Made by a program: the position numbers and the translations under genes. A stretch of DNA of 64,000 nt from Cyclobacterium plantarum (GTDB lineage Bacteria > Bacteroidota > Bacteroidia > Cytophagales > Cyclobacteriaceae): the NCBI RefSeq assembly GCF_011290685.1, contig NZ_JAANYN010000003.1, positions 515,076-579,075 of the forward strand, given 5' to 3'. The notes beneath the pieces are model-generated. The model was not told where the DNA came from and ran no database searches. It saw only the letters and a program-made list of their open reading frames with translations. Numbering within the stretch: position 1 is the first letter of the stretch; the number at the start of each line of letters is the position of its first letter. Below, in pieces: positions 34,145 to 42,540 of this stretch.

Positions 34145-35296
34145 TTACCAGGAAATATCCATCCGGACAAAGCCCATTTCATCCTCCAGATTTTCGAAGA
34201 GCCATAGCTTGCCGTCTTTGGCAAAATGAAAAGGAGGATATGTGTTCATTGTGGTAAGTTGCCCTTCACTAAGCGGATTGAAATCCTTGTCCAAAACGGT
34301 CAGGTAGACATTTGCTCCACTGATTTCCCGCATAAAACTCCCTTCAGGAATGGGCTGTGAGTCGTCAAACTCCATCCGGAAAGCCAAACGATAATACACC
34401 TGCTTTTTTTCGTCCCAAACCGGAGCGGCAAAGTTGATGTCAGATTGGATTTTCTCGTGAATGACCCGCATTTCGTTTTGACTACTGACCTCTGCCGGGA
34501 AATCTCCGCTCTTTTCCGGAGGGAGGACTTCACTGGTATAGCTCACCAGGCGGAATTCTTCCGCCTCTGGATCCAGTACATAAAGCTCATGTCCTACCCC
34601 GGTTCCAAAAATAAGCTTCCCATTCTCTACCGTCCCAAACCGACGGGTGCCCAGGCCCATTCTCATTTCCCCGTCATTGAGCATAATTTCAAATTTGGAC
34701 GCTTTCTCAATTTCAGGCGCAGCAAAGCTGGTCACCCGGTTTTCTTCCCGATCAATGAGTACCAGTTTTGCCGTTTTCTTTTCCCAGTTGGTCACCATTC
34801 CAGCAAAGTGCTGCCCTTCATCACCGATACTCAACGGTACCTGAATGTAATCGCCTTCTTCGAATTCCCCGGAATCCTCACCCAATTTGCCCAGATCAAA
34901 CTGCTCCAGTTTTTTACCCTGATCGTTCACAATATTGTCCTGCCCGTAGCTGCAAAATAAAAACCGATCCTCGCCAATCATCTCCAGGTTGCGGAAGTTG
35001 GCTCCCAGTCCGTTCGGCCCCTCTTTATCCAAGGTGATTTTGCGGACGAATTTTAACTCGTCCAGATCAATCTTTTCGATGCTGAATTCCTGATAATTGA
35101 AGTTATAGAGGTATTTTTTATCCGGAGTCAGCTTGGCATGGTACAACTGAGAATTTAGAAATAGGATTTCCTCTCCCGGGTGGACCATCACCGTATCCAG
35201 TTGGACGTCAAATTCCTGGCCAGATCCGGATTCATTGCCAGAAGATTGGCAGGAAGCGAGGACCAGAAACAGGCCCAAAATGATGGAGTTTTTCAT
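34145..35296 (-). CDS. DUF4221-like beta-propeller lipoprotein
   Basis: This 383-residue lipoprotein has a lipobox at Cys16 (LVLASC) and repeated propeller-like strands (KKYLYNFNYQEFSIEKIDLD, GKLIFGTGVGHELYVLDPE, GKLWLFENLEDEMGF). It resembles the DUF4221 and BF3164-type six-bladed propellers common in Bacteroidota. The function is unknown. It ends 20 bases from array C. Confidence 0.75.
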   Translation of the reverse strand: MKNSIILGLFLVLASCQSSGNESGSGQEFDVQLDTVMVHPGEEILFLNSQLYHAKLTPDKKYLYNFNYQEFSIEKIDLDELKFVRKITLDKEGPNGLGANFRNLEMIGEDRFLFCSYGQDNIVNDQGKKLEQFDLGKLGEDSGEFEEGDYIQVPLSIGDEGQHFAGMVTNWEKKTAKLVLIDREENRVTSFAAPEIEKASKFEIMLNDGEMRMGLGTRRFGTVENGKLIFGTGVGHELYVLDPEAEEFRLVSYTSEVLPPEKSGDFPAEVSSQNEMRVIHEKIQSDINFAAPVWDEKKQVYYRLAFRMEFDDSQPIPEGSFMREISGANVYLTVLDKDFNPLSEGQLTTMNTYPPFHFAKDGKLWLFENLEDEMGFVRMDISW

Positions 35297-35365
35297 CGGC
35301 AGTTTAATTTTAGACTAAAAAATTAGCCGATAAATTTTAAATTTCCTAAGAAATTAAAAGAATTT

Positions 35366-36145
35366 TTAATCATCCCCGGACTTTTTAGTAAAAGTAAGCA
35401 GCAGCTTGTTGCCCTCATCCCTTAACTCCAGCCTATCCCCCTCCAGCCGGTAATACCGTACCTGTTCCAGGTAGGCGAAAAAGTAATTTTCTGCCTGCAT
35501 CTCGTCCTGACAGTATTTTTGGGTCCTGCCAATCTTTCCAAGCTCCAGCTGGTTTTCGGTTTTTAGTTCGTATACACCGAAAAAATTATTGCAGCCGCCA
35601 AAACCATGCAGGCGGTTGCTTTCTTCCTCCAGAAAAACAAAGATCTCTCCCGGAGTCCAGTCTTCTTCCGGAAATTTCTCCATGTTTGTTAGCATCCAAT
35701 TGCTGTTGAGTAAAGGATGGGCTGTTTTGGCAACTACTTTTTTTAACACGTAGGAATTTGCCAGGTCTCCGGTTATTCTTTTACCTTCCCCGTCCAGGTG
35801 AAAAAGCTGGTTTTCGCCCACCAGGTATTGATTCGGTGCGTTGTCCATACCGGATAAGGCGATAATATTGCCCTCAGGATTCCATTCAAAACGGCCTTCC
35901 TGCCGGAATTCCTCCTCACTTTCTCCCATATAACGAGTCACTTTCAGGTATTTTCCTTCCCGGTCAAGCCGGATGGAAGTGGCGATGCCCTCACAATCGG
36001 CGCAGGGGAGGATGCCCTCATAGGTGCCTTCCCAATCAAGGGCATTTCTACTGGTATCTCCGGCAGGTAGGGATTGCTGTGTTTTACAGCTGCTCAGAAT
36101 ACAGCTAATGCAAAAAACTGCAACTACAGAAAGAAATGTTTTCAT
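35366..36145 (-). CDS. NlpE-META lipoprotein
   Basis: This 259-residue lipoprotein has a lipobox Cys20 (ILSSC). Residues 40-130 are an NlpE-like barrel with GTYEGILPCADCEGIATSI, including the CADC pair. Residues 145-250 are a META domain (LLNSNWMLTNME, GFGGCNNFFGVYEL). NlpE is an envelope-stress lipoprotein linked to copper and surface sensing. The combination with META is common in Bacteroidota. Confidence 0.88.
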   Translation of the reverse strand: MKTFLSVVAVFCISCILSSCKTQQSLPAGDTSRNALDWEGTYEGILPCADCEGIATSIRLDREGKYLKVTRYMGESEEEFRQEGRFEWNPEGNIIALSGMDNAPNQYLVGENQLFHLDGEGKRITGDLANSYVLKKVVAKTAHPLLNSNWMLTNMEKFPEEDWTPGEIFVFLEEESNRLHGFGGCNNFFGVYELKTENQLELGKIGRTQKYCQDEMQAENYFFAYLEQVRYYRLEGDRLELRDEGNKLLLTFTKKSGDD

Positions 36146-36243
36146 GAATCAGAGTAAGTTCAATGATGGTCTTTTTTGACTATAAACGGTACCTTTAAGA
36201 CAAGGTTGGTATAGCTCCCCATAGTTTCGTGCAGAAGATCAGT

Positions 36244-36783
36244 TTATTTTTCCAATCCCTCAGTCTTGCAGACCAGGTCCCACAAGGCAATGCCAATTGT
36301 GACAGAGATGTTGAGGGAATGCTTGGTACCCAGCTGGGGGATTTCCAGCACATGATCTGCTGCCAGCACCACATCCTCATGTACACCAAAGACCTCATTC
36401 CCAAAAACAAGGGCATATGGCTGGCCGGGCTTTGGCTGAAAGCGGTTTAAGGGAATGCTATGGGATGCCTGCTCCAGCACGCAAACCTGGTAGCCTTCGT
36501 GGTGGAGTTCCCTGATCAGCTCAATGGTGTTTTCGCGGTATTCCCAGGCCACGGATTCGGTAGCACCCAGGGCCGTTTTGTGAATGTCCCGGTGCGGTGG
36601 GGTACCAGTGATGCCACAGAGGAATATTTTCTCGACCAGGAAGGCATCTCCAGTGCGGAAAGCAGCACCAACATTGTTCAGGCTGCGTACATTGTCCAAA
36701 ACCAATACAATTGGGTTTTTATCGGCTTTTTTAAATGCCTCAACAGATAAGCGGTTGAGCTCATCTAAACTAAGTTTTTTCAT
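36244..36783 (-). CDS. TrmH/SpoU-family RNA methyltransferase
   Basis: This 179-residue SPOUT methyltransferase has the three family motifs: NVRSLNNVGAAFRTGDAF, ALVFGNEVFGV and IPQLGTKHSLNISVTIGIALW. It should use S-adenosylmethionine to methylate a ribose in tRNA or rRNA. The short form lacks an N-terminal substrate domain, so the target cannot be named. It is divergent from mutS. Confidence 0.9.
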   Translation of the reverse strand: MKKLSLDELNRLSVEAFKKADKNPIVLVLDNVRSLNNVGAAFRTGDAFLVEKIFLCGITGTPPHRDIHKTALGATESVAWEYRENTIELIRELHHEGYQVCVLEQASHSIPLNRFQPKPGQPYALVFGNEVFGVHEDVVLAADHVLEIPQLGTKHSLNISVTIGIALWDLVCKTEGLEK

Positions 36784-36916
36784 ATTCGGACAGGGTTTAA
36801 AGATGTAAAGATAAGTGCTGGCTGAAAAATTAGAAAGCCCTTATTTTTTACCTTATTTTTGTTTATCCTAAGGAAGCGGTAAATTCAGGATTTATTTTAC
36901 AAAACACAATGCTCAC

Positions 36917-39517
36917 ATGGCTAAACCGGCAGTGAAAGAAACCCCTCTGATGAAACAGTACAATGCCATCAAGGCAAAACATCCCGGAGCGATATTGCTT
37001 TTCAGGGTAGGGGACTTTTATGAAACTTTTGGAGAAGATGCCATCAAGGCCAGCAAAATCCTGGATATTGTGCTGACCAAAAGGGCCAACGGGTCTGCTT
37101 CGCATATCGAACTGGCGGGATTTCCCCATCATTCCCTGGACGCCTACTTGCCCAAATTGGTGCGGGCTGGAAACAGGGTGGCCATTTGCGACCAACTGGA
37201 AGATCCCAGGGAGGTAAAAGGTATTGTCAAAAGGGGTGTCACGGAACTGGTCACTCCCGGACTTGCCTACAATGACAATGTACTGGATAAGAGAAGGAAT
37301 AATTTTTTGGCCAGCATTCATTTTGAGGGAGAGCAACTTGGAATCGCTTTCCTGGATCTCTCTACCGGGGAGTTCATGTGTGCACAGGGCAACCAATCCT
37401 ATATAGAAAAACTGCTGCAAAGTTTTAACCCCTCTGAAGTGATCCACTCCAAGGCTTCGCGGGCTGCCGCAGGGGCTTTGCTGAAAAATGATTTCACCAC
37501 TTTTCATTGTGAGGATTGGGTGTATCAACAGGAATATACTTACGAGAAACTGGTCAATCATTTCGGTACCAATAACCTGAAGGGGTATGGCATAGAAAAT
37601 ATGGTATTGGGCACCATTGCGGCAGGTGCCGTTTTGTATTACCTGGAAGAAACCGAGCACAAGGAAGTCAGGCATATTGCGGCTATATCCAGGATAGCGG
37701 AGGAGAAATATGTCTGGCTGGATAAATTCACCATCCGCAATCTGGAATTGATTTTTTCCCAACAGGAAGGGGGGATTCCCCTCATCCAGATTCTGGATAG
37801 GACCCAGACGCCTATGGGTAGCAGAATGATGAAAAAATGGCTGGTGCTTCCTTTAAAGGAGAAAGAACCCATCGTCGAAAGACAAAAATCGGTTGATTTT
37901 TTTTATCAGGAAGCGGAACTGAGGGAGGAATTGTTTTCCCATCTCAAGCATGTAGGGGACCTGGAAAGGCTGATTTCCAAAGTGGCGGTGGGCAGGATCA
38001 ATCCCCGGGAAATGAACCAGCTGAAAAAGGCCCTTAAAAGTACCCTTCCCATCAAGGACCTGCTTGGTAAGCAAAAACATGGCTCCCTGAAGAAGCTTGC
38101 AGACCAGCTGAATACCTGTGCTTACCTGCTGGAGAAAATTGAAAAGGAATTGATGGATGATGCCCCCATGCTGACCCATCAGGGGGGCATTATCAAAAAT
38201 GGGGTAGACCCGGACCTGGATGAATACCGCAAACTGGCCAATTCCGGTAAGGATTACCTGGTGCAGATCCAGCAAAGAGAGGTGCAACGGACAGGGATCA
38301 GCTCCCTGAAAGTGGCCTTCAATAAGGTTTTTGGTTATTACCTGGAGGTAAGCAATACCCACAAGGACAAGGTTCCGGCAGAGTGGATCCGCAAGCAGAC
38401 CCTGGTCAATGCCGAGCGATACATTACCGAGGAACTGAAAACCTATGAAGAAAAAATCCTGCATGCGGAGGAGCGGCTGGTGGCATTGGAGCAAAAGTAT
38501 TTCCAGTTGCTGGTACAGGATGCAGGGGATTATGTGACGCAGATCCAGCAAAATGCCCGGGTGCTGGCGGCCCTCGACTGCTTATTGAGTTTTGCCGAAG
38601 TAGCTGCGGAAAACAACTACTGTGCCCCCAAGATTACCGGCTCCGAATCGATAGAAATCAGAGATGGCCGTCATCCGGTTATCGAAAAGCAGCTGGCCAT
38701 AGGAGAGGAATATGTGCCGAATGACATTTACCTGGATAATTCTTCCCAACAGGTCATTATCATCACGGGACCCAATATGGCGGGTAAATCTGCGTTGTTG
38801 CGGCAGACAGCCCTGATAGTCCTGATGGCGCAAATGGGAAGTTTTGTGCCCGCCTCTTTTGCGCGCATAGGCATGGTGGATAAGGTTTTTACCCGGGTAG
38901 GCGCTTCCGATAACCTGTCCAAGGGAGAATCTACCTTTATGGTGGAGATGACAGAGACGGCGAGTATTTTGAACAACCTTTCCGATCGCAGTCTGGTGCT
39001 GATGGATGAAATCGGAAGGGGTACTTCTACCTATGACGGTATTTCCATTGCCTGGTCGATTGTGGAATACCTGCATAACCACCCCAGGTGCAAGGCCAAA
39101 ACCCTCTTTGCCACCCATTATCACGAATTGAACCAACTGGCGACGGATTTTCCGAAGGTAAAGAATTTCAATGTTTCGGTAAAAGAGGTAGGCAACAAGG
39201 TCATCTTTATGCGCAAGTTGGAAAAAGGGGGGAGTGAGCACAGTTTTGGCATTCATGTGGCCCAGATGGCCGGCATGCCCAATCCGGTAGTGTTGCGGGC
39301 GGCGGAGATCATGAAGTACCTGGAAAAGGACAAGCAGTTGCAGCAGCATCAGGAAAAGATGAAAGACATGCCCAAAAACAATTATCAATTGAGTCTTTTT
39401 GAGATTGACCCCAAGTTTAAGGAAGCCAGGGATTTGCTGGAATCCCTGGATATCAATACCATTTCTCCGGTAGAGGCCTTGCTGAAACTGAATGAGGTCA
39501 AGAAAATTTTGGAATAG
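36917..39517 (+). CDS. mutS: DNA mismatch repair protein MutS
   Basis: MutS recognises mismatched bases and starts repair. The 866-residue protein has the N-terminal mismatch-binding domain with the Phe-x-Glu motif in RVGDFYETFGEDA, the clamp and lever helices, and an ATPase with Walker A GPNMAGKS at residues 618-625 and Walker B LVLMDEIGRGTS. The length is normal. The ATG is followed by AKPAVKETPLMKQY. Confidence 0.97.
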   Translation: MAKPAVKETPLMKQYNAIKAKHPGAILLFRVGDFYETFGEDAIKASKILDIVLTKRANGSASHIELAGFPHHSLDAYLPKLVRAGNRVAICDQLEDPREVKGIVKRGVTELVTPGLAYNDNVLDKRRNNFLASIHFEGEQLGIAFLDLSTGEFMCAQGNQSYIEKLLQSFNPSEVIHSKASRAAAGALLKNDFTTFHCEDWVYQQEYTYEKLVNHFGTNNLKGYGIENMVLGTIAAGAVLYYLEETEHKEVRHIAAISRIAEEKYVWLDKFTIRNLELIFSQQEGGIPLIQILDRTQTPMGSRMMKKWLVLPLKEKEPIVERQKSVDFFYQEAELREELFSHLKHVGDLERLISKVAVGRINPREMNQLKKALKSTLPIKDLLGKQKHGSLKKLADQLNTCAYLLEKIEKELMDDAPMLTHQGGIIKNGVDPDLDEYRKLANSGKDYLVQIQQREVQRTGISSLKVAFNKVFGYYLEVSNTHKDKVPAEWIRKQTLVNAERYITEELKTYEEKILHAEERLVALEQKYFQLLVQDAGDYVTQIQQNARVLAALDCLLSFAEVAAENNYCAPKITGSESIEIRDGRHPVIEKQLAIGEEYVPNDIYLDNSSQQVIIITGPNMAGKSALLRQTALIVLMAQMGSFVPASFARIGMVDKVFTRVGASDNLSKGESTFMVEMTETASILNNLSDRSLVLMDEIGRGTSTYDGISIAWSIVEYLHNHPRCKAKTLFATHYHELNQLATDFPKVKNFNVSVKEVGNKVIFMRKLEKGGSEHSFGIHVAQMAGMPNPVVLRAAEIMKYLEKDKQLQQHQEKMKDMPKNNYQLSLFEIDPKFKEARDLLESLDINTISPVEALLKLNEVKKILE

Positions 39518-39575
39518 GCTAGTGGTTTTAGGCTCAGGGGGCTAGGTTTTATGGCGTAAAAATTTCCTGTGGATT

Positions 39576-39606
39576 ATTGGAGAATAGAAATTATAGCGTA
39601 AATTTG
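39576..39606 (+). promoter_or_regulatory. Promoter of the tRNA-Gly/tRNA-Leu pair
   Basis: TTG (39577-39579), 19 bases, then TAAATTTG (39599-39606) match the Bacteroidota promoter. It lies 50 bases before tRNA-Gly. Confidence 0.75.
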
Positions 39607-39656
39607 CACTCACAAATACGGTAAGAAAAGACTTTTCGTGTTTTATATCATGATCA

Positions 39657-39732
<76 letters not shown>

Positions 39733-39735
39733 AGA

Positions 39736-39760
39736 AAAGCCCTGAATCAGGGCTTTCTTA
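39736..39760 (+). terminator. Hairpin between the tRNAs
   Basis: AAAGCCCTG (39736-39744) pairs with CAGGGCTTT (39748-39756) and is followed by CTTATTT, just after tRNA-Gly. It may terminate or serve processing of the tRNA transcript. Confidence 0.7.
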
Positions 39761-39823
39761 TTTAGGGGGTGTTTGGTAAAGGTAAAATCCTGGATTTTAC
39801 CTAACTTTGGACTTTCTATACAT

Positions 39824-39907
39824 GCCGGGATGGTGGAATAGGTAGACACGCAAGACTTAAAATCTTGTGGCCATTAGGCCGTGCGGGTTCGATTCCCGCT
39901 CCTGGTA
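39824..39907 (+). tRNA. tRNA-Leu (TAA)
   Basis: An 84-base class II tRNA: acceptor GCCGGGA pairs with TCCTGGT (two G-T pairs), the anticodon stem CAAGA/TCTTG has loop CTTAAAA with anticodon TAA, there is a long variable arm (TGGCCATTAGGCCG), and the T-arm contains GGTTCGATTCC. CCA is not encoded (ACAT follows). Confidence 0.95.
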
Positions 39908-39928
39908 CATTGAAAATCAGCCAGTTAG

Positions 39929-39960
39929 AGCTTCTCCTTAACGAGAAGCTTTTTTATTTT
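39929..39960 (+). terminator. Terminator after tRNA-Leu
   Basis: AGCTTCTC (39929-39936) pairs with GAGAAGCT (39943-39950) around CTTAAC and is followed by TTTTTATTTT. Confidence 0.88.
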
Positions 39961-40034
39961 TTACTGTGGGTTTAGCCTAGGTACCGGCCCCACTTCCAGT
40001 GGTTGAAAATGGATGCTGTTTAATAACTTCGGTG

Positions 40035-40928
40035 TTATTTAGGATCAACCGGATCTTTAAGGGCATGTTGCTCAATTTCGGAATTCAATTCTGCTCCCAG
40101 GAGAATAATAAAAGTGCTGATAAAAAGCCAGAGCATCAGAAAAACAACGGCTGAAATGGAGCCATAAATTTCACCTAAATTCCAGAAATTGCGGATGTAA
40201 AATGAAAATCCCCAGGAAGCCAAAAGCCACAAAAGGCTGGCTAATACGGCACCTGGAATGACCCACTTGAACTCAGGCCGCTTCCTTCCCGGTCCAAATC
40301 TGTAAATCAGGCCAATACTACCCACCAGAATAAGCCCCATGATCAACCACCGCAGCCAACTGATAAGGCTTTCAATATTATCCGGTAAACCTATTTGTTC
40401 CACTATTGAGGGAAATGCCACGATCAGGGCAGCACTTAGAATGATTAAAATGATGGCCCCAAAGGTAAATAATAAAGTAAGCGCATTGTGTTTGATGATC
40501 CCCCGATTACTTTTGGTTTCATAGGCGATGTTTATTCCCCTGAACAATGATTTTGTCCCAATATTGGCAATCCAGATACCCAGCAGAATTCCGAAAATGG
40601 TACCCCATCCCAGGGAATCTCCCGTGGGCTTGATAAACTGATCCACCCGGTATTGGAGGATTTCATGTGTCTGCTCTGGCATCATCGAACTGATTTTAGA
40701 TACCTGCTCCTCGATTTGCTGCGGATCCATGACGAAACCATAAATGGATATCAGGGCCATAATTGCGGGGAAAATGGCCAAAAAGCCAAAAAATCCTACA
40801 CCGGCCGAAACAATGACTACATTGTTTTCACCAATCTGGTCTTTTACGTTTATCAGTATGGTCTTCCATTCGGAGAATGGTATTTCAGAAATGGATTGAA
40901 CCTTTTTGTCCTTACTCTCTTTGGGCAT
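40035..40928 (-). CDS. YihY/BrkB-family membrane protein
   Basis: This 297-residue protein has about six membrane segments and YihY motifs: GVGFFGFLAIFPAIMALISIYG, NIGTKSLFRGINIAYE, WVIPGAVLASLLWLLASWGFSFYIRNF and YGSISAVVFLMLWLFISTFIILLGAELN. The family was once called RNase BN by mistake; its true role is unknown. Confidence 0.92.
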   Translation of the reverse strand: MPKESKDKKVQSISEIPFSEWKTILINVKDQIGENNVVIVSAGVGFFGFLAIFPAIMALISIYGFVMDPQQIEEQVSKISSMMPEQTHEILQYRVDQFIKPTGDSLGWGTIFGILLGIWIANIGTKSLFRGINIAYETKSNRGIIKHNALTLLFTFGAIILIILSAALIVAFPSIVEQIGLPDNIESLISWLRWLIMGLILVGSIGLIYRFGPGRKRPEFKWVIPGAVLASLLWLLASWGFSFYIRNFWNLGEIYGSISAVVFLMLWLFISTFIILLGAELNSEIEQHALKDPVDPK

Positions 40929-41079
40929 GTGGTTTTGCGTTCTATAGGGTTTAAGAAGGCCCCATTGGAAAATGGAGCTGCATCATACGAAATCATTTCT
41001 CAATATAAGGTAATTTACTATGAATTGAACCAAAGTCCCCCTCCCTACTTCCCAAGTGGGGAGGGGGACTTCAAACTGA

Positions 41080-41450
41080 CAAGCACGAAGTTCGGAACCC
41101 GAACGTTGCGGTTCGGAAGTCCCCTCTTAAGGTTCGGAAGGTCTGATTTTGACCCAAAAACCGAGACTTTCCAGTCAAAATAGAAAAACCCTGACAGGTT
41201 GACCGAAGCTTTTCGAATTTTCGGCTTGAAGAGGGTACTTCGTAACTGGGGGGTAGTACTTCGGAACCCGGCCTGTCAGGTTCTGAACCGCAAGCTTGCG
41301 GTTCGGAAGTGGGTCAATGCAGCTAAAAGGCGGAATAGGATGCCATTTTGGCGGCTGATCCGGGTAAAAAGGTGGATGTTTGCGGTTAAAAAACGGATCG
41401 TTTCAGTTCGGAACCGTAGTATTGAAGTTCGGAAATGCATCTTTGGAGTC
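41080..41450. repeat. GGTTCGGAAG-rich repeat region
   Basis: The word TTCGGAA or TTCGGAAC recurs many times in both orientations (for example near 41090, 41112, 41132, 41270, 41301 and 41405). A perfect 20-base palindrome GAACCGCAAGCTTGCGGTTC is at 41285-41304, and CCGAAC/GTTCGG pairing occurs near 41098-41115. The long open frame at 41199-41453 codes for a repetitive Arg-rich string (VRNR, VRKC) and is probably not a gene. Confidence 0.65.
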
Positions 41451-41783
41451 TGAAGCCGAAATACGGAATTACTTGCCTCTTTTGGATTTTATCCAAACTC
41501 CCAAAAAGGATGACGCTTAAACTATAGTGCAGCAATTCTCTACTAACCTCCCGGTTTCCTTCCCTGTGAACGGTTAGGAATTTCCGAACCGTTGAATTTT
41601 ATACCAGCTCACCTTTGATATGATCCCTAACGGGATTCGGCTTGGAGACTGCGGGTCCTTCCGGAGCCCTAGACTTATGACCGGATTTTATTGGAAGTAC
41701 AAAATAGAATCTTTACCGGGATTTAGGCTTTATCCAAGATGAAGTTTTCTGCTGGTCCTTTATTTTAATCGTCCAATCTTAGT
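41451..41783. other. Intergenic stretch
   Basis: These 333 bases contain no recognisable gene, RNA or strong repeat. A weak dyad with AACGGTTAGGAATTTCCGAA near 41570 may be related to the preceding repeats. Confidence 0.4.
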
Positions 41784-42434
41784 TTATATATCTGATAATC
41801 CAATTGCTCGCCTGTTTTTATTGATTTTAATCATAGTAGTATCATGATGTTCCTCTTTTTTAAATCGAAGCGTACCAAATTTATAATTTCGGCCAAAACT
41901 CACTTGTATTTTGTCGTAGGTGGCAGCAAACAGTTCATTGTTCATCGAAGAATCCATATAAAATGCCTCATCCAATAGCGAAGACGAGATTATATTTAAT
42001 TCCTTATTCTGACTATGGATAACAACAAGACAAAAAGCATCTTGTGCTTTTTTGGTCATGTTTTTTGTTTTAGGCCAACCAGATTCTTTTAAAAAATTTA
42101 ATACAATATTTTCATTCATTTTCTCTATTAAAAAATATTTTTGTTTTGATCGATTGACTAGATTGAAACCCTTCTGAGTGCTATCTCTATAAACTTGATC
42201 CCAATAATATATTTCCTCAAGGGCCTGCTGAACCGAATCTGAATTATTAGTTGTAAGGGCTTTAATAATGTTTTTTTCTATTTTTTTGACCTCACCTTGT
42301 AAGATATGTTCAGGCTTCAGCAATGAATTTGAGAAAGTACCCACTAAAGTATTAGGTTTTGCACCATTAGACGCATTTTTAGGATTATTACATGAACTTA
42401 TAAGTATTATTAAAATCAATAAAATTCTAGTCAT
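41784..42434 (-). CDS. Hypothetical lipoprotein
   Basis: This 216-residue protein has a short leader TRILLILIILISSC with lipobox Cys15, then an alpha-helical Lys/Asn-rich domain. No family is recognised. Base composition is AT-rich compared with leuS, which fits an accessory gene. Confidence 0.6.
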   Translation of the reverse strand: MTRILLILIILISSCNNPKNASNGAKPNTLVGTFSNSLLKPEHILQGEVKKIEKNIIKALTTNNSDSVQQALEEIYYWDQVYRDSTQKGFNLVNRSKQKYFLIEKMNENIVLNFLKESGWPKTKNMTKKAQDAFCLVVIHSQNKELNIISSSLLDEAFYMDSSMNNELFAATYDKIQVSFGRNYKFGTLRFKKEEHHDTTMIKINKNRRAIGLSDI

Positions 42435-42540
42435 ATAACATAGTAAAAAAGGCTTGCAGATAACTTATGTATCCCCCATCAACCTCCCTTTTCGGTTAAC
42501 CATTGTAAACAAACACCATCTCCACCCCGGCAAAAACCCA

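Noticed and set aside
36863..37762. Long minus-strand open frame of 299 codons
   Set aside because: It lies antisense to mutS and is explained by the codon bias of that gene.
38582..39388. Minus-strand open frame of 268 codons
   Set aside because: It is also a shadow of mutS on the opposite strand.
41199..41453. 84-residue open reading frame
   Set aside because: It is translated from TTCGGAA repeats and codes for a repetitive Arg/Val string with no protein-like features.
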